Shown: positions 56,746 through 64,000, numbered from the stretch's first letter. The stretch: DNA of 64,000 bases from Thermoplasmata archaeon (GCA_021826525.1 JAKAZU010000001.1:100707-164706), one strand, 5' to 3'. Numbers and translations: made by a program. Notes: generated from the letters alone by a model not told the origin.

Positions 56746-58469
56746 TCCGGGCGGGTCGGCGCCGGCCCGTCCGCCGGAGCCGGGGCGGTCGGGGCTCGCA
56801 GCACGCGACGCAGGACCTTTTGGACCCCCGTGCGCGGAAGCGCGTCGAGGAATTCCACCGATCGTGGCGCCTTGAAATGGGCCAGGTGCGCGCGCACGAA
56901 CGCGGTGAGGTCGGCGCCGGTCGCCGTCGCTCCGGGTTTCAGAACAACGAAGGCCTTCACCACCTCGCCGAGGTCCGGGTCCGGGACGCCGACCGCTGCG
57001 GCCTCCTGCACCGCCGGATGCTGGAAGAGGACCTCCTCCACTTCGCGCGGCCACACCTTCATCCCGCCGACATTGATCATGTCCTTGATGCGATCGACGA
57101 TGTAGGCGAAACCGTCGGCGTCCAGCCGCGCGACGTCCCCCGTACGGAACCACCCGTTCTGGAGCACGAGCGCGGTCTCGCTCGGGCGCCGGTAGTAGCC
57201 GAGCATGACCTGCGGTCCCCGAACGGCCAGCTCCCCTTCCTCGCCGATCGGGAGTTCGCGGGTTCCGGTCTCGAGGTCGACGATCTTCTCGTCCGTGTCC
57301 GGCAGCGGGAGACCGATGGATCCGGCCCGTCGATCTCCGTCGACCGGGTTCACGTGCGTCGCGGGGCTCGTCTCGCTGAGCCCGTACCCCTCGATGAGCG
57401 CCGCGCCGGTGAGCGCTTCGAACTGTTTCTGAACTTCGCCCGGGAGCGGGGCGGATCCACTGAGACAGAATCGGATCGAACGGAGATCGTACTGCTTGAT
57501 CCTCGGATCTCGCAAGAGGCCGCTGTAGAGGGCCGGCACTCCGGGGAACTGCGTCGGACGGTAGCGTCGGATGAGCTTGAGGAGTTCGGGGACGTTGGGC
57601 TGAGTCTGGAGGACGACCGTGTCCCCCTCGGTCAGCCCGAGCAAGAGGCCGACCGTCAGACCGTAGATGTGGAAGAGGGGGATCGCGGTGAGGATGATCT
57701 CGTCCCCGGCGCGGCGGCGCACATTCCAAGTGTTGGCTTGGACCACGTTGGCGATCAGGTTCCGGTGGGAGAGCATCGCCGCCTTCGCGGTCCCGGTGGT
57801 CCCTCCCGTGTACTGCAGCACCGCGACCGTGGTCGCGGGATTCACGTCGGCATCGGCGAAGGACCGGCCATCCCGCCGCCGGACGATGGTCCACGGAACG
57901 ACCTCCGGGTCGGTCGGAAAGTCCGTGGAGCGGCCATGACGACGGAGTACACGGTTGACGAACGGGCGAGCGAATCCGGGATAGAAATCGCGGAATCGCG
58001 CGACATAGGCCCTCGGGACGCGGTACTGCGCACGCGACCGAGCGAGGTTGGGGTAGAGGATCTCGAGCGTGACGATCGCGCACGGCTCGCTGTCCCGCAG
58101 GAGCGTCACTAGGTCGTCGCCCAAGTAGAGTGGAGAAATCTGGACGGCGATCGCACCGGCGCGCAGGATCCCGAAAAGTGCGATCGGGTAGAGCGGCGAG
58201 TTCGGCAAGTACAACGCGACGCGATCCCCCGGTCGGACCCCGTCGGACCGGAGCTGCTCCGCGAACCGGCCGGCCTCACGCCAGAACTCCTCGTAGGAGT
58301 AGCGCCGCCCGTAGTAGACGAGCGCGGTGTGGTCCGGATGCGCGCGGACGGCCCGGGCCACGAGCCCGTGGAGGGAGACCTCCGGGATCGAGACGTGATG
58401 GGCGACGTTCGGAGGATAATGCGCCAGCCAGAACCGTTGGGCATCCGTCCATTCGGTCGCGCCGGCCAT
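56742..58469 (-). CDS. Long-chain fatty acid-CoA ligase (AMP-forming)
   Basis: This ANL-superfamily enzyme activates fatty acids to acyl-CoA via acyl-adenylate. The 575-aa product has the P-loop AVLQYTGGTTGTAKAAMLSHRNLIANV, then LIEGYGLSETSPATHVNP. Also present are LPIGEEGELAVRGPQVMLGYYRRP, the hinge NGWFRTGDVARLDADGFAYIVDRIKDMINVGGMKVWPREVE and the C-terminal catalytic Lys region RSVEFLDALPRTGVQKVLRRVLR. The final motif reads 'P-R-T-G-V-Q-K-V-L-R-R'. It feeds the neighbouring beta-oxidation genes. The DUF35 gene lies 12 nt upstream in the same direction. Confidence 0.95.
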   Translation of the reverse strand: MAGATEWTDAQRFWLAHYPPNVAHHVSIPEVSLHGLVARAVRAHPDHTALVYYGRRYSYEEFWREAGRFAEQLRSDGVRPGDRVALYLPNSPLYPIALFGILRAGAIAVQISPLYLGDDLVTLLRDSEPCAIVTLEILYPNLARSRAQYRVPRAYVARFRDFYPGFARPFVNRVLRRHGRSTDFPTDPEVVPWTIVRRRDGRSFADADVNPATTVAVLQYTGGTTGTAKAAMLSHRNLIANVVQANTWNVRRRAGDEIILTAIPLFHIYGLTVGLLLGLTEGDTVVLQTQPNVPELLKLIRRYRPTQFPGVPALYSGLLRDPRIKQYDLRSIRFCLSGSAPLPGEVQKQFEALTGAALIEGYGLSETSPATHVNPVDGDRRAGSIGLPLPDTDEKIVDLETGTRELPIGEEGELAVRGPQVMLGYYRRPSETALVLQNGWFRTGDVARLDADGFAYIVDRIKDMINVGGMKVWPREVEEVLFQHPAVQEAAAVGVPDPDLGEVVKAFVVLKPGATATGADLTAFVRAHLAHFKAPRSVEFLDALPRTGVQKVLRRVLRAPTAPAPADGPAPTRPD

Positions 58470-58481
58470 GATCGGATCCCC

Positions 58482-58940
58482 CTACGTCCCGCCCTTCGCG
58501 AACTGGACTCCGGGCTTGTAGCTCGCGACGAAGTGCACCTGGTCGCCGATCGCAAGATCCTTTTCGGCCCGCACCTCCGGCATCCAGCCGGTGATACGGC
58601 CGCCCTCCTCCAGGTCGACCACGACGTAGGCATACGGAGCCTCGTTCAGGAACTCGTCGCTCGGCACGGTCTGGACCGTGTACGCGGCCACCTTCCCCGT
58701 TCCCGAGAGGGCGACTTCGGTAAGGTCCTTCTCCCCGCACCGCGGGCAGCGCAACGACCATGTTGCGGTGACGAAACCGCACTTCTTCGACCGGAATCCC
58801 CGTAGAGTCCGGTCCTCCTCGTACCCGTGGACGTACTCGACGATGGAGTGCGTTGCATGGGGCAGCTCTTCGGTCCTGGTAATCCCCCCCTTTGAAACGT
58901 CGGCCCGGTCTAGCGACGGGAGAAGATGTGCACGGAGCAT
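58482..58940 (-). CDS. DUF35 (Zn-ribbon + OB-fold) acyl-CoA-binding partner of thiolase
   Basis: The 152-aa protein has a rubredoxin-like zinc ribbon followed by an OB-fold: GFRSKKCGFVTATWSLRCPRCGEKDLTEVALSGTGKVAAYTVQTVPSDEFLNEAPYAYVVVDLEEGGRITGWMPEVRAEKDLAIGDQVHFVASYKPGVQF. DUF35 proteins channel acyl-CoA and hold thiolases in complex (as in archaeal thiolase/HMG-CoA synthase complexes). The ribbon's first knuckle has a single Cys (K-K-C-G rather than C-x-x-C), so zinc binding may be altered. The ATG at 58940 overlaps the thiolase end by 31 nt; the exact start is uncertain. Confidence 0.85.
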   Translation of the reverse strand: MLRAHLLPSLDRADVSKGGITRTEELPHATHSIVEYVHGYEEDRTLRGFRSKKCGFVTATWSLRCPRCGEKDLTEVALSGTGKVAAYTVQTVPSDEFLNEAPYAYVVVDLEEGGRITGWMPEVRAEKDLAIGDQVHFVASYKPGVQFAKGGT

Positions 58941-60064
58941 GACCCTCCCGTTGCTCCAACGTTGTGCGCGAGTGCGACCTCGGCGTGAGGCACGCTTCGC
59001 CCACCCGCGAGGCCGTTGAACTGCTCGAAGATCTCGACGACCTGGGAGGCCCCGGTCGCGCTGACCGGATGCCCCTTCGCCTTCAGCCCGCCGGAGGGAT
59101 TGACCGGGAACTTGCCGTCGCGCGCGGTAGCTCCGTCCAGCGACGCCCGGGCGGCGGCCCCCTTGGGAAAGAAGCCCAGGTCCTCGAGCGCCAGAGCCTC
59201 GGCGATCGTGAAGCAATCATGGACCTCGGCGAAGTCGATGTCCTCGGGTCCCATCTTCGCCTGCCGGAATGCGGCAGCTCCGGCGGCCCGGGCGGCGGGC
59301 AAACCGAGCAGGTCCGGCCGGTCGTGCATGTCCGCGATGGAGCCCGCCCGAGCGCTGGCGCGCACGACGAGCGGCTCTCGTACCGGGTGGGGAACGGCCT
59401 CCTTGGCCGCAACGACCACGGCGGCCGCGCCGTCGGAGAAAGGGCAGCAGTCGTAGAGGCGCAGCGGGCTCGCGATCATCGGCGAACCGAGGTAGGTCTC
59501 CATCGTGATGGCCTTCTGAAAATGCGCGTGCGGATTGAGCGCCGCGTTCGCATGGTTCTTCACCGCGATCGAGCCGAACATCTCGGGCGTCGTGCGGTAG
59601 GTATGCTGGTAGACGTTGGCGAGCGTCGCGTAGAGGCCCGGAAAGGTCGCCCCGTTCTTGGCCTCGAACGGATAGTCGGCACCGATCGCGAAGTAGCTCG
59701 TGGCCGCGAGCGTATCGAGATGCGAGAGCTTCTCCGCCCCAACGACCAAAGCGAAGTCGCAGAAGCCGCCGGCCACGTGAACGTAGGCTTCGTGGAGCGC
59801 CGCGCTCGAGCTCGAGCAGGCCGACTCGACCGTGACCGACGGGACCTCCGGGATCCCCAGCCCCGTGTTGATGAGAGGCCCGACGTGCGCCTGGTGCTCG
59901 GCGACGCCGAACGCGTTCGCGACGAAGGTGTGGCCGATTTGCCGGGGCTCGATCCCTGCGCTCTCGATCGCCGCGAGCCCGACTTCCGTGGCCGCCTCGC
60001 GGCCGGACTCCTTCATCTTGCCGAAGCGGTTCGATGCCGCGCCGATCACCCACGTCTCGCGCAC
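58910..60064 (-). CDS. Thiolase-family acyl-CoA acetyltransferase (SCP-x type)
   Basis: The enzyme cleaves 3-ketoacyl-CoA or condenses acetyl-CoA. The 384-aa product starts near GTG 60064 (VRETWVIGAASNRFGKMKESG). The nucleophile Cys is in PSVTVESACSSSSAALHEAYV. His motifs are EVHDCFTIAEALALEDLGF and NPSGGLKAKGHPVSATGASQVVEIFEQF. A variant of the last active-site motif is AHNVGATGGSCSVHIFSR. The form without the usual C-x-G loop belongs to the archaeal SCP-x-like thiolases that act with DUF35 proteins, here coded just downstream. GGAGG abuts the chosen start, so the exact first codon is uncertain. Confidence 0.92.
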   Translation of the reverse strand: MRETWVIGAASNRFGKMKESGREAATEVGLAAIESAGIEPRQIGHTFVANAFGVAEHQAHVGPLINTGLGIPEVPSVTVESACSSSSAALHEAYVHVAGGFCDFALVVGAEKLSHLDTLAATSYFAIGADYPFEAKNGATFPGLYATLANVYQHTYRTTPEMFGSIAVKNHANAALNPHAHFQKAITMETYLGSPMIASPLRLYDCCPFSDGAAAVVVAAKEAVPHPVREPLVVRASARAGSIADMHDRPDLLGLPAARAAGAAAFRQAKMGPEDIDFAEVHDCFTIAEALALEDLGFFPKGAAARASLDGATARDGKFPVNPSGGLKAKGHPVSATGASQVVEIFEQFNGLAGGRSVPHAEVALAHNVGATGGSCSVHIFSRR

Positions 60065-60121
60065 CCTCCTCGCCTCCACTCGTACGAAATCCCGTCGGCC
60101 GCTTAAGTCCACGCTCGAGGG

Positions 60122-60418
60122 TTACGCATGGGTGATACGGCTCCAGAGGTCATCGACGCTTCGTTGGGCACGCTCGGCATCGAGCGTCTTGACGAGGATC
60201 CGTCCGTCCTGGCTCACGGTGACCTCGGGTACGGTCCGAACGATCAGGATCACCCGCGCGTCCGTGACATCCAGGCCGGAGGCGGAGAGTCGACGAGCGA
60301 CCCGAACGAGGTCGAGACGCGTCGGTCGCTGCGGGATCGCCTCGAAGGCGCCCTTCGTGGCACAGAGCCGCACCGCATCGTAGGGCGGGCGCTCGAGCAG
60401 CGATCGCTCCGGCGTCAT
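60122..60418 (-). CDS. 98-aa protein of unknown function
   Basis: The product starts MTPERSLLERPPYDAVRLCATKGAFEAIPQRPTRLDLVRVARRLSASGLDVTDARVILIVRTVPEVTVSQDGRILVKT. It has a helix followed by a beta-alpha-beta arrangement: 'V-T-V-S-Q-D-G-R-I-L-V-K-T-L-D-A-E-R-A-Q-R-S-V-D-D-L'. This is the style of small proteins that bind nucleotides or RNA, but no family is recognised. Its ATG overlaps the stop of the membrane protein gene upstream (ATGA), so they are cotranscribed. Confidence 0.8.
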   Translation of the reverse strand: MTPERSLLERPPYDAVRLCATKGAFEAIPQRPTRLDLVRVARRLSASGLDVTDARVILIVRTVPEVTVSQDGRILVKTLDAERAQRSVDDLWSRITHA

Positions 60419-60825
60419 GGCGACGTCGGCTCCGTCGGGGGACTCGCAGGGCGTTCCCAGGAAGGCGTCCACACCAGCGCGGCAATGCCACCGACCATCG
60501 CAAGCACAAACCCCACGAACAACCCTCCGGCGGCGACGATCAGGCTGACGATCGCCAGAAGGATCAGGAGGCCCCCCCAGATCGCGTAGCGGCGAGGGCG
60601 GTAGCGGAGCGCCAGCGAAAGGGCGACGATCGCGGCTCCGGTGGCGATGCCACTGGAGGCGAGACCCACCCCCAGCCACCCGGGGATCTGCGAAGCGAGG
60701 GGATCGACCGACGAGAACGCCGTGAGCTCCACCCCGCCGACCACCGCGACCAGGAGGCCCCCGGCCAGCGCGAGGGCCGAAGCGACCTTCGGGTACTCCG
60801 GCCCCACCGCGACCGTTCCGCTCAC
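60415..60825 (-). CDS. Four-helix small membrane protein
   Basis: The 136-aa protein (GTG start) has four hydrophobic segments: VASALALAGGLLVAVVGGVELTAF, IPGWLGVGLASSGIATGAAIVALSLAL, YAIWGGLLILLAIVSLIVAAG and GLFVGFVLAMVGGIAALVW. R-Y-R-P-R-R lies in the second loop and a Pro-rich tail ends the protein. This matches small archaeal membrane proteins similar to DUF4064/DUF6114 (topology similarity only). It is paired with another four-helix gene upstream (60869-61255), perhaps paralogous, and with a soluble 98-aa gene downstream. Confidence 0.82.
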   Translation of the reverse strand: MSGTVAVGPEYPKVASALALAGGLLVAVVGGVELTAFSSVDPLASQIPGWLGVGLASSGIATGAAIVALSLALRYRPRRYAIWGGLLILLAIVSLIVAAGGLFVGFVLAMVGGIAALVWTPSWERPASPPTEPTSP

Positions 60826-60868
60826 GGAGTTCGACTATCGTCCGAACTAGTTGAGGTCCTCGACCGCC

Positions 60869-61255
60869 TTACTCGGTCTTCTCGCTCGCGGTGACCATGG
60901 GGCTCAGTTTGTCGCTGATCGCGAGGATCCCCGAGACCAACGTCAGCAGGAAGGCTACGACGAACCCACCGAACTCGAGCGAAAGGCTCAGCAGGGCGAG
61001 CACCACGAGCAGGATCCCCCAAAAGAGAGCGAGCTCGGGTTGGCGGCGGAGCAGGATGGAAAAGACGATCGCGAGGACTCCGACGATCACGAGACCCGCG
61101 ACCGTGCCAAAGAGGGGTAGGGCCGACGGGACCCCTACCAAGACCGACACGGCCCCGACGATGAAAACGACCAGCGCTACCAAGAGGTAGACGATCCCCC
61201 CGAGAATTCCGAGGGATATCGCGGTCCTCAAGGATGAGGTTCGGGGCTCCGACAT
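60869..61255 (-). CDS. Four-helix small membrane protein (second of the pair)
   Basis: The 128-aa protein starts at ATG 61255 (MSEPRTSSLRTAISLGILGGIVYLLVALVVFIVGAVSVLVG). It has four hydrophobic helices with the ILLRRQPELALFWGILLVVLALLSLSLEFGGFVVAFLLTLVSGILAI segment as helices 3-4. Its arrangement (basic loop R-R-Q before helix 3, G-F-V-V-A-F-L-L-x-L-V-S-G-I-L) parallels the 136-aa protein downstream. The two are probably duplicated. The function is unknown. Confidence 0.82.
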   Translation of the reverse strand: MSEPRTSSLRTAISLGILGGIVYLLVALVVFIVGAVSVLVGVPSALPLFGTVAGLVIVGVLAIVFSILLRRQPELALFWGILLVVLALLSLSLEFGGFVVAFLLTLVSGILAISDKLSPMVTASEKTE

Positions 61256-61325
61256 CGAGCCGCCGAGCTCGGGCCTCCTATTTGGAATTGGCTCCAACCC
61301 GGCGGCCGGGCGGCTGGAGCCCGTC

Positions 61326-61952
61326 TCACATCACGACGGTGTTGCGGAGGCAATCATCGAGGATCGCCTCGACGTCGATCCGGCTCTCTTCCCGTCCAAT
61401 CTGGATGAGGTTGCTGCGGGTAGCGGGCCGGTCGGGGACGGCCTGACAGCAGACCCCCGGTCGGATCGAGATCTCATAGGTGCCGATCGCGCGGGCCACG
61501 GTCTCGACTTCGGCCTTGTCGAAACCGATCAGCGGGCGGACGATCGGAAGCTGGACGGCCGCGGTCGCGGTCCGCATGTTGCTCAGCGTTTGGGAGGCGA
61601 CCTGTCCGAGCGCTTCGCCCGTGGCGATAAAGGAAGCGTTCTCCTTGACCGCGATCCGCTCCGCGGACCGCCACATGAACCGTCGGCACATCACGCAACC
61701 CACGTGTCGGTCGGTCTGCCGCATGAGCGTAATCTGGGTCGGACCGTGCGGAACGACGTAGAGCGGGAGGGGCTGGCCAGAACGCTCTCGCAGGACCTTC
61801 AGGTGATCGACGATCTTCTCCAGCGGGGAATCGTCGGTGAACGGTCGGTTGTCCATGTGAACGCAGACCATCTCGTGACCCTGGCGTAGGAGGTAGTACA
61901 GCGAGACCGGCGAGTCGATCCCACCGCTCATGAGCATCACCCCGCGCGCCAT
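61326..61952 (-). CDS. Stand-alone PP-loop ATPase, ThiI-like
   Basis: The 208-aa protein starts MARGVMLMSGGIDSPVSLYYLLRQGHEMVCVHMDNRPF, with the PP-loop S-G-G-I-D-S. CVMCRRFMWRSAERIAVKENASFIATGEALGQVASQTLSNM carries a C-x-x-C. A second Cys pair in the C-terminus is IRPGVCCQAVPDRPATRSNL. These segments correspond to the adenylation domain of ThiI/4-thiouridine synthase, but the N-terminal ferredoxin-like and THUMP domains are missing. It adenylates a tRNA or other acceptor for sulfur transfer. CTAAATAC lies about 25 nt upstream of ATG 61952, indicating a leaderless transcript. Confidence 0.9.
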   Translation of the reverse strand: MARGVMLMSGGIDSPVSLYYLLRQGHEMVCVHMDNRPFTDDSPLEKIVDHLKVLRERSGQPLPLYVVPHGPTQITLMRQTDRHVGCVMCRRFMWRSAERIAVKENASFIATGEALGQVASQTLSNMRTATAAVQLPIVRPLIGFDKAEVETVARAIGTYEISIRPGVCCQAVPDRPATRSNLIQIGREESRIDVEAILDDCLRNTVVM

Positions 61953-62017
61953 CGTCCGGGGAGTTCTGTTCCCTGTATTTAGCCGAGCGGCTGGTCCAGG
62001 GTGCCTCACCAAGTCGG

Positions 62018-62024
62018 TAAATAT
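62018..62024 (+). promoter_or_regulatory. TATA box of the alpha/beta hydrolase gene
   Basis: TAAATAT lies 21-27 nt upstream of the GTG start at 62045, the classic spacing for a leaderless archaeal mRNA. Confidence 0.65.
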
Positions 62025-62044
62025 CGCACCTCGGTCCCTCGGAC

Positions 62045-62872
62045 GTGGCTGCGAACCACCCTGCCCCGGCCGAACTGTTCGCCCGGGAGAGCGGAAACGG
62101 ACCGACCGTGCTCCTGCTCCACGGTTTGGGCGGCGACCACTCGATCTGGGCCGACGTCATCGAGCGCCTGAGCCCCGATCTCCACGTCATCGCCCCCGAC
62201 CTTCGCGGCCATGGACGCTCGCCGATGCCGCCGAACTCCACGTTTTCGATTGAGGAGATGGTATCCGACCTCGTTCGACTCATCATGGAGCGGACCGAGC
62301 GGGCTCCCCATCCCGTGCACGTCGTCGGGCTGAGCGCCGGCGCCTTCCTCGCCCTGCGCCTCGCCCATGAACACCCGGGCCGCGTAAAGAGCCTCGTGCT
62401 CGTGAACGGAGCGGCCTACTGCGACCCTCACACGAAGGAAATCATCCAGAGCTGGCAGACCGCTTTCCGCGAGGGAGGAGATGAGGGCCTGATGCTGCGA
62501 CTCATCAAGGACCTCTACGACCGGGACTGGGCCGAGGCCCACTTCGAAATCGTCGATCGGATGCATCGGCAGTTCACCGAGCCGAAGGTCGGGGTCGTGA
62601 TCCGATGGGCCGACCAGCTCACTCGCTTCGACATGCGCGGTCAGCTCGCGCGCCTCCGAGTTCCGACGTTGATTCTGCAGGGGATGAGCGATGTAGTCAT
62701 CGATCCGTCGCACGGGCGGTTCCTCCGGCAGTCGATTCCCGGTTCGGAACTGCGCCTGTATCGCGATACGGGCCACATGATGCCCATCGAGAAGCCCCAG
62801 GAGACGGCGGACGCCATCCGGGAGCAGGTCGAGAAGGTCGAAAAGGGGAGCCCGCCCCCCCCGAGCGCGTAG
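62045..62872 (+). CDS. Alpha/beta-fold hydrolase
   Basis: The 275-aa serine hydrolase has the HG oxyanion motif (VLLLHGLGGDHSIWADVIERL). The nucleophile elbow is VVGLSAGAFLALRLA (G-L-S-A-G). The acid Asp is in LQGMSDVVIDPSHG and His is in YRDTGHMMPIEKPQETADAI. It resembles 3-oxoadipate enol-lactonase or esterase-type enzymes; the substrate is unknown. A TATA box 24 nt upstream supports the GTG start and a leaderless mRNA. It ends 36 nt before a small coiled-coil gene that overlaps the NUDIX gene, so the three may share a transcript. Confidence 0.92.
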   Translation: MAANHPAPAELFARESGNGPTVLLLHGLGGDHSIWADVIERLSPDLHVIAPDLRGHGRSPMPPNSTFSIEEMVSDLVRLIMERTERAPHPVHVVGLSAGAFLALRLAHEHPGRVKSLVLVNGAAYCDPHTKEIIQSWQTAFREGGDEGLMLRLIKDLYDRDWAEAHFEIVDRMHRQFTEPKVGVVIRWADQLTRFDMRGQLARLRVPTLILQGMSDVVIDPSHGRFLRQSIPGSELRLYRDTGHMMPIEKPQETADAIREQVEKVEKGSPPPPSA

Positions 62873-62908
62873 GGAACGATTATCTCCCGCTACCCCCGTG
62901 TACCCCCG

Positions 62909-63085
62909 ATGGCTGCTGACGTCCGGACGAAACCTCTCGAGGACCGGGTCCGGGAGCTCGAGGCGCAGGTCGCGACCCTCCGAGAGCATGTGGCGAAGCT
63001 AGAGCGCTGGGTCGAGAACCAACCCGAGCATAGTGTCGACCAACGCCTGACGCGATCGAAGGTCGCCTACGACTGGCAGCAGTGA
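62909..63085 (+). CDS. 58-aa coiled-coil protein
   Basis: The product is MAADVRTKPLEDRVRELEAQVATLREHVAKLERWVENQPEHSVDQRLTRSKVAYDWQQ. The first 35 residues form a leucine/valine heptad coiled coil; the tail is polar. The TGA overlaps the GTG of the NUDIX gene. Size, heptads and coupling support a real gene. It may dimerise or tether a partner; no family is recognised. Confidence 0.78.
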   Translation: MAADVRTKPLEDRVRELEAQVATLREHVAKLERWVENQPEHSVDQRLTRSKVAYDWQQ

Positions 63086-63654
63086 GCTCACCGTCGCCGA
63101 CGGCCGCCGTCCTCGCGCGCTATCCGGTCGGTGGCCACATCCCTGCGGACATCGCGCGCGCGGCGGTGCTCGCCGTTCTCCGGGATCGCGGCGATGAGCC
63201 CGAGGTTCTGCTCATCCGGCGAACGGAACGCGTCGGCGACCGGGCCTCGGGCCAGATCGGGTTGCCGGGCGGAAGATACGACCCGGCCGACACCGGGCTC
63301 GAGGAGACCGCCGTGCGCGAATCCCAGGAGGAGGTCGGGCTGGGGCCCGAAGATTTCGCGACCCCTCCCCGGTTCGTCCGGATCGGGTGGGCATTCGCGA
63401 GCCGCCTACCCATCGCGATCTTCGCGGCTCCCCTTTCCGTGACGGCTCGGGCTCCCCGCATTGCCAGCCCGGAGGAGATCGCCGGGATCTTCTGGATGCC
63501 CCGCTCGGTCCTCGCCCGGAGGGAACGGGTGCCCGAGCGGACGGAAGCCGGCGTGCGTGACGTCGATGCCACGGTGTACGAGGGGCACGTCGTTTGGGGA
63601 TTCACTCGCAACGCGCTTCTGGATCTTTTCGCGCTGCGACCGGGAACGGGATAG
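63082..63654 (+). CDS. NUDIX hydrolase, CoA pyrophosphatase-like
   Basis: The 190-aa protein starts with GTG 63082, overlapping the previous stop. The NUDIX box is GGRYDPADTGLEETAVRESQEEVGL (G-x5-E-x7-R-E-x2-E-E-x-G), preceded by GDRASGQIGLPGGR. In CoA-pyrophosphatases this upstream region reads 'L-x-x-x-H-x-G-x-x-x-P-G-G'. The flanking blocks DIARAAVLAVLRDRGDEPEVLLIRRTERVG and PEEIAGIFWMPRSVLARRERV fit the NUDT7/CoAse group. It would hydrolyse CoA or acyl-CoA pyrophosphate, in keeping with the fatty-acid genes nearby, but other nucleoside diphosphates are possible. Confidence 0.9.
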   Translation: MSSPSPTAAVLARYPVGGHIPADIARAAVLAVLRDRGDEPEVLLIRRTERVGDRASGQIGLPGGRYDPADTGLEETAVRESQEEVGLGPEDFATPPRFVRIGWAFASRLPIAIFAAPLSVTARAPRIASPEEIAGIFWMPRSVLARRERVPERTEAGVRDVDATVYEGHVVWGFTRNALLDLFALRPGTG

Positions 63655-63873
63655 CCGCGCGGGCCGGGCCGAACCCCGCGGTCCGTCCGGTCCGTAGGCT
63701 AGGCCCGTGACGGAACCTTGGGGCTCGAATACCTTCGGCGGTTTCCATCCCGGCGGACCTGTTTGATGGCACTCGGCGCTGGGTGGCCCCGCTTGACGGC
63801 CACCGTTGGATGGGAGGCATGCGTGTTCCGCCGACCGCTCCGTAGACTGCTTGCGCCCCTCTCACGTTCTCGT
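63655..63873. other. Intergenic stretch between NUDIX gene and transposase fragment
   Basis: No gene is seen. The sequence near the transposase end is less GC-rich and may include the terminal repeat of the insertion sequence, but an inverted repeat cannot be checked because the other end lies outside the window. Confidence 0.4.
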
Positions 63874-64000
63874 CTAGTGTGCTGTCCTCGACAGATCTAC
63901 GTTTAACCGGTTCCAGCGGACTTTCTCGAGGATCTGGTCGGCGGTTGCCCTCCAGATTAAGGGCCGAGGGATCTCGTTGTACCGCTCGATGTACAGCTTC
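63874..64000 (-). CDS. IS630-family-like transposase (C-terminal part, runs off the window)
   Basis: On the minus strand the frame from 64000 to TAG at 63874-63876 reads LYIERYNEIPRPLIWRATADQILEKVRWNRLNVDLSRTAH. The 'Y-N-x-x-P-R-P-x-x-W-x-A-T-A-D-x-I-L-x-K-V' block is the usual end of IS630/Tc1-mariner transposases ('N-x-x-P-R-P-F-x-W-T-K-T-A-D-x-I-L'). The DDE catalytic part lies beyond the right end of the window, so completeness cannot be judged. Confidence 0.75.
   Translation of the reverse strand, partial: KLYIERYNEIPRPLIWRATADQILEKVRWNRLNVDLSRTAH

Overview
This GC-rich 64 kb window comes from an archaeon, most likely a high-GC member of the Thermoplasmatota (class Thermoplasmata or a relative). 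The archaeal assignment rests on an Spt5-type NusG next to secE and rpl11, the archaea-only GatD/GatE amidotransferase, aIF1A, an RPA/RPA-associated gene pair, a Bud32 kinase, archaeal TATA boxes about 25 nt upstream of start codons (leaderless style), and a TPP riboswitch in front of a thiamine-type ABC transporter, a pairing known from Thermoplasmata. Large secreted proteins with repeated GLPxGTxWxVxLGG-like units also fit that group.

Layout. Positions 1-7017 hold secE (3' end), an N-terminally extended spt5, rpl11, a small unknown gene, hsp20, a two-TM protein, a 54-aa zinc-ribbon protein, a HAD phosphatase and gatE-gatD. A tRNA-Arg(GCG) gene follows at 7147-7253; it carries an insertion in the D-loop that looks like a noncanonical intron. 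Its last 19 bases plus one more form one copy of a 20-bp direct repeat, and the second copy lies at 20600-20619. Between the copies sits a 13.4-kb integrated element. It holds a tyrosine integrase, a noncoding array of covarying hairpins, a five-gene operon of small unknown proteins, a PIN-GNAT gene broken by an in-frame TAG, a nuclease/N6-methyltransferase pair, a small serine recombinase, a primase-helicase, an AbrB-type regulator and an unknown 274-aa protein.

From 20.9 to 33.7 kb lie a giant surface protein gene (also broken by an in-frame TAG), an MFS transporter, a terpenoid-cyclase-like protein, a GNAT, an NHL-repeat surface protein, a CADD/TenA-like protein and aconitase. From 34.1 to 46.7 kb lie the thiamine-type ABC transporter with its riboswitch, pdxS, a glycosyltransferase, pyrF, the RPA pair, a GNAT, a membrane-anchored FKBP, a coiled-coil protein and larB. 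From 46.8 to 60.1 kb is a fatty-acid/acyl-CoA oxidation neighbourhood: two acyl-CoA dehydrogenases, ETF beta and alpha, an ETF-quinone oxidoreductase-like flavoprotein, enoyl-CoA hydratase, an acyl-CoA synthetase and a thiolase with a DUF35 partner. Genes for aIF1A, NAD(P)HX repair, Bud32 and an amidohydrolase are interspersed. The end holds small membrane proteins, a THUMP-less ThiI-like PP-loop protein, an alpha/beta hydrolase, a NUDIX hydrolase and the 3' end of an IS630-like transposase.

The most unusual signals are the hairpin array in the element (stems change sequence but keep pairing around TAAAAGTA or TACAAAT loops), the D-loop insertion in the tRNA used for integration, and two separate long genes each interrupted by one in-frame TAG. 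All coordinates and translations were read by hand. Family names come from recognised motifs, not database searches.
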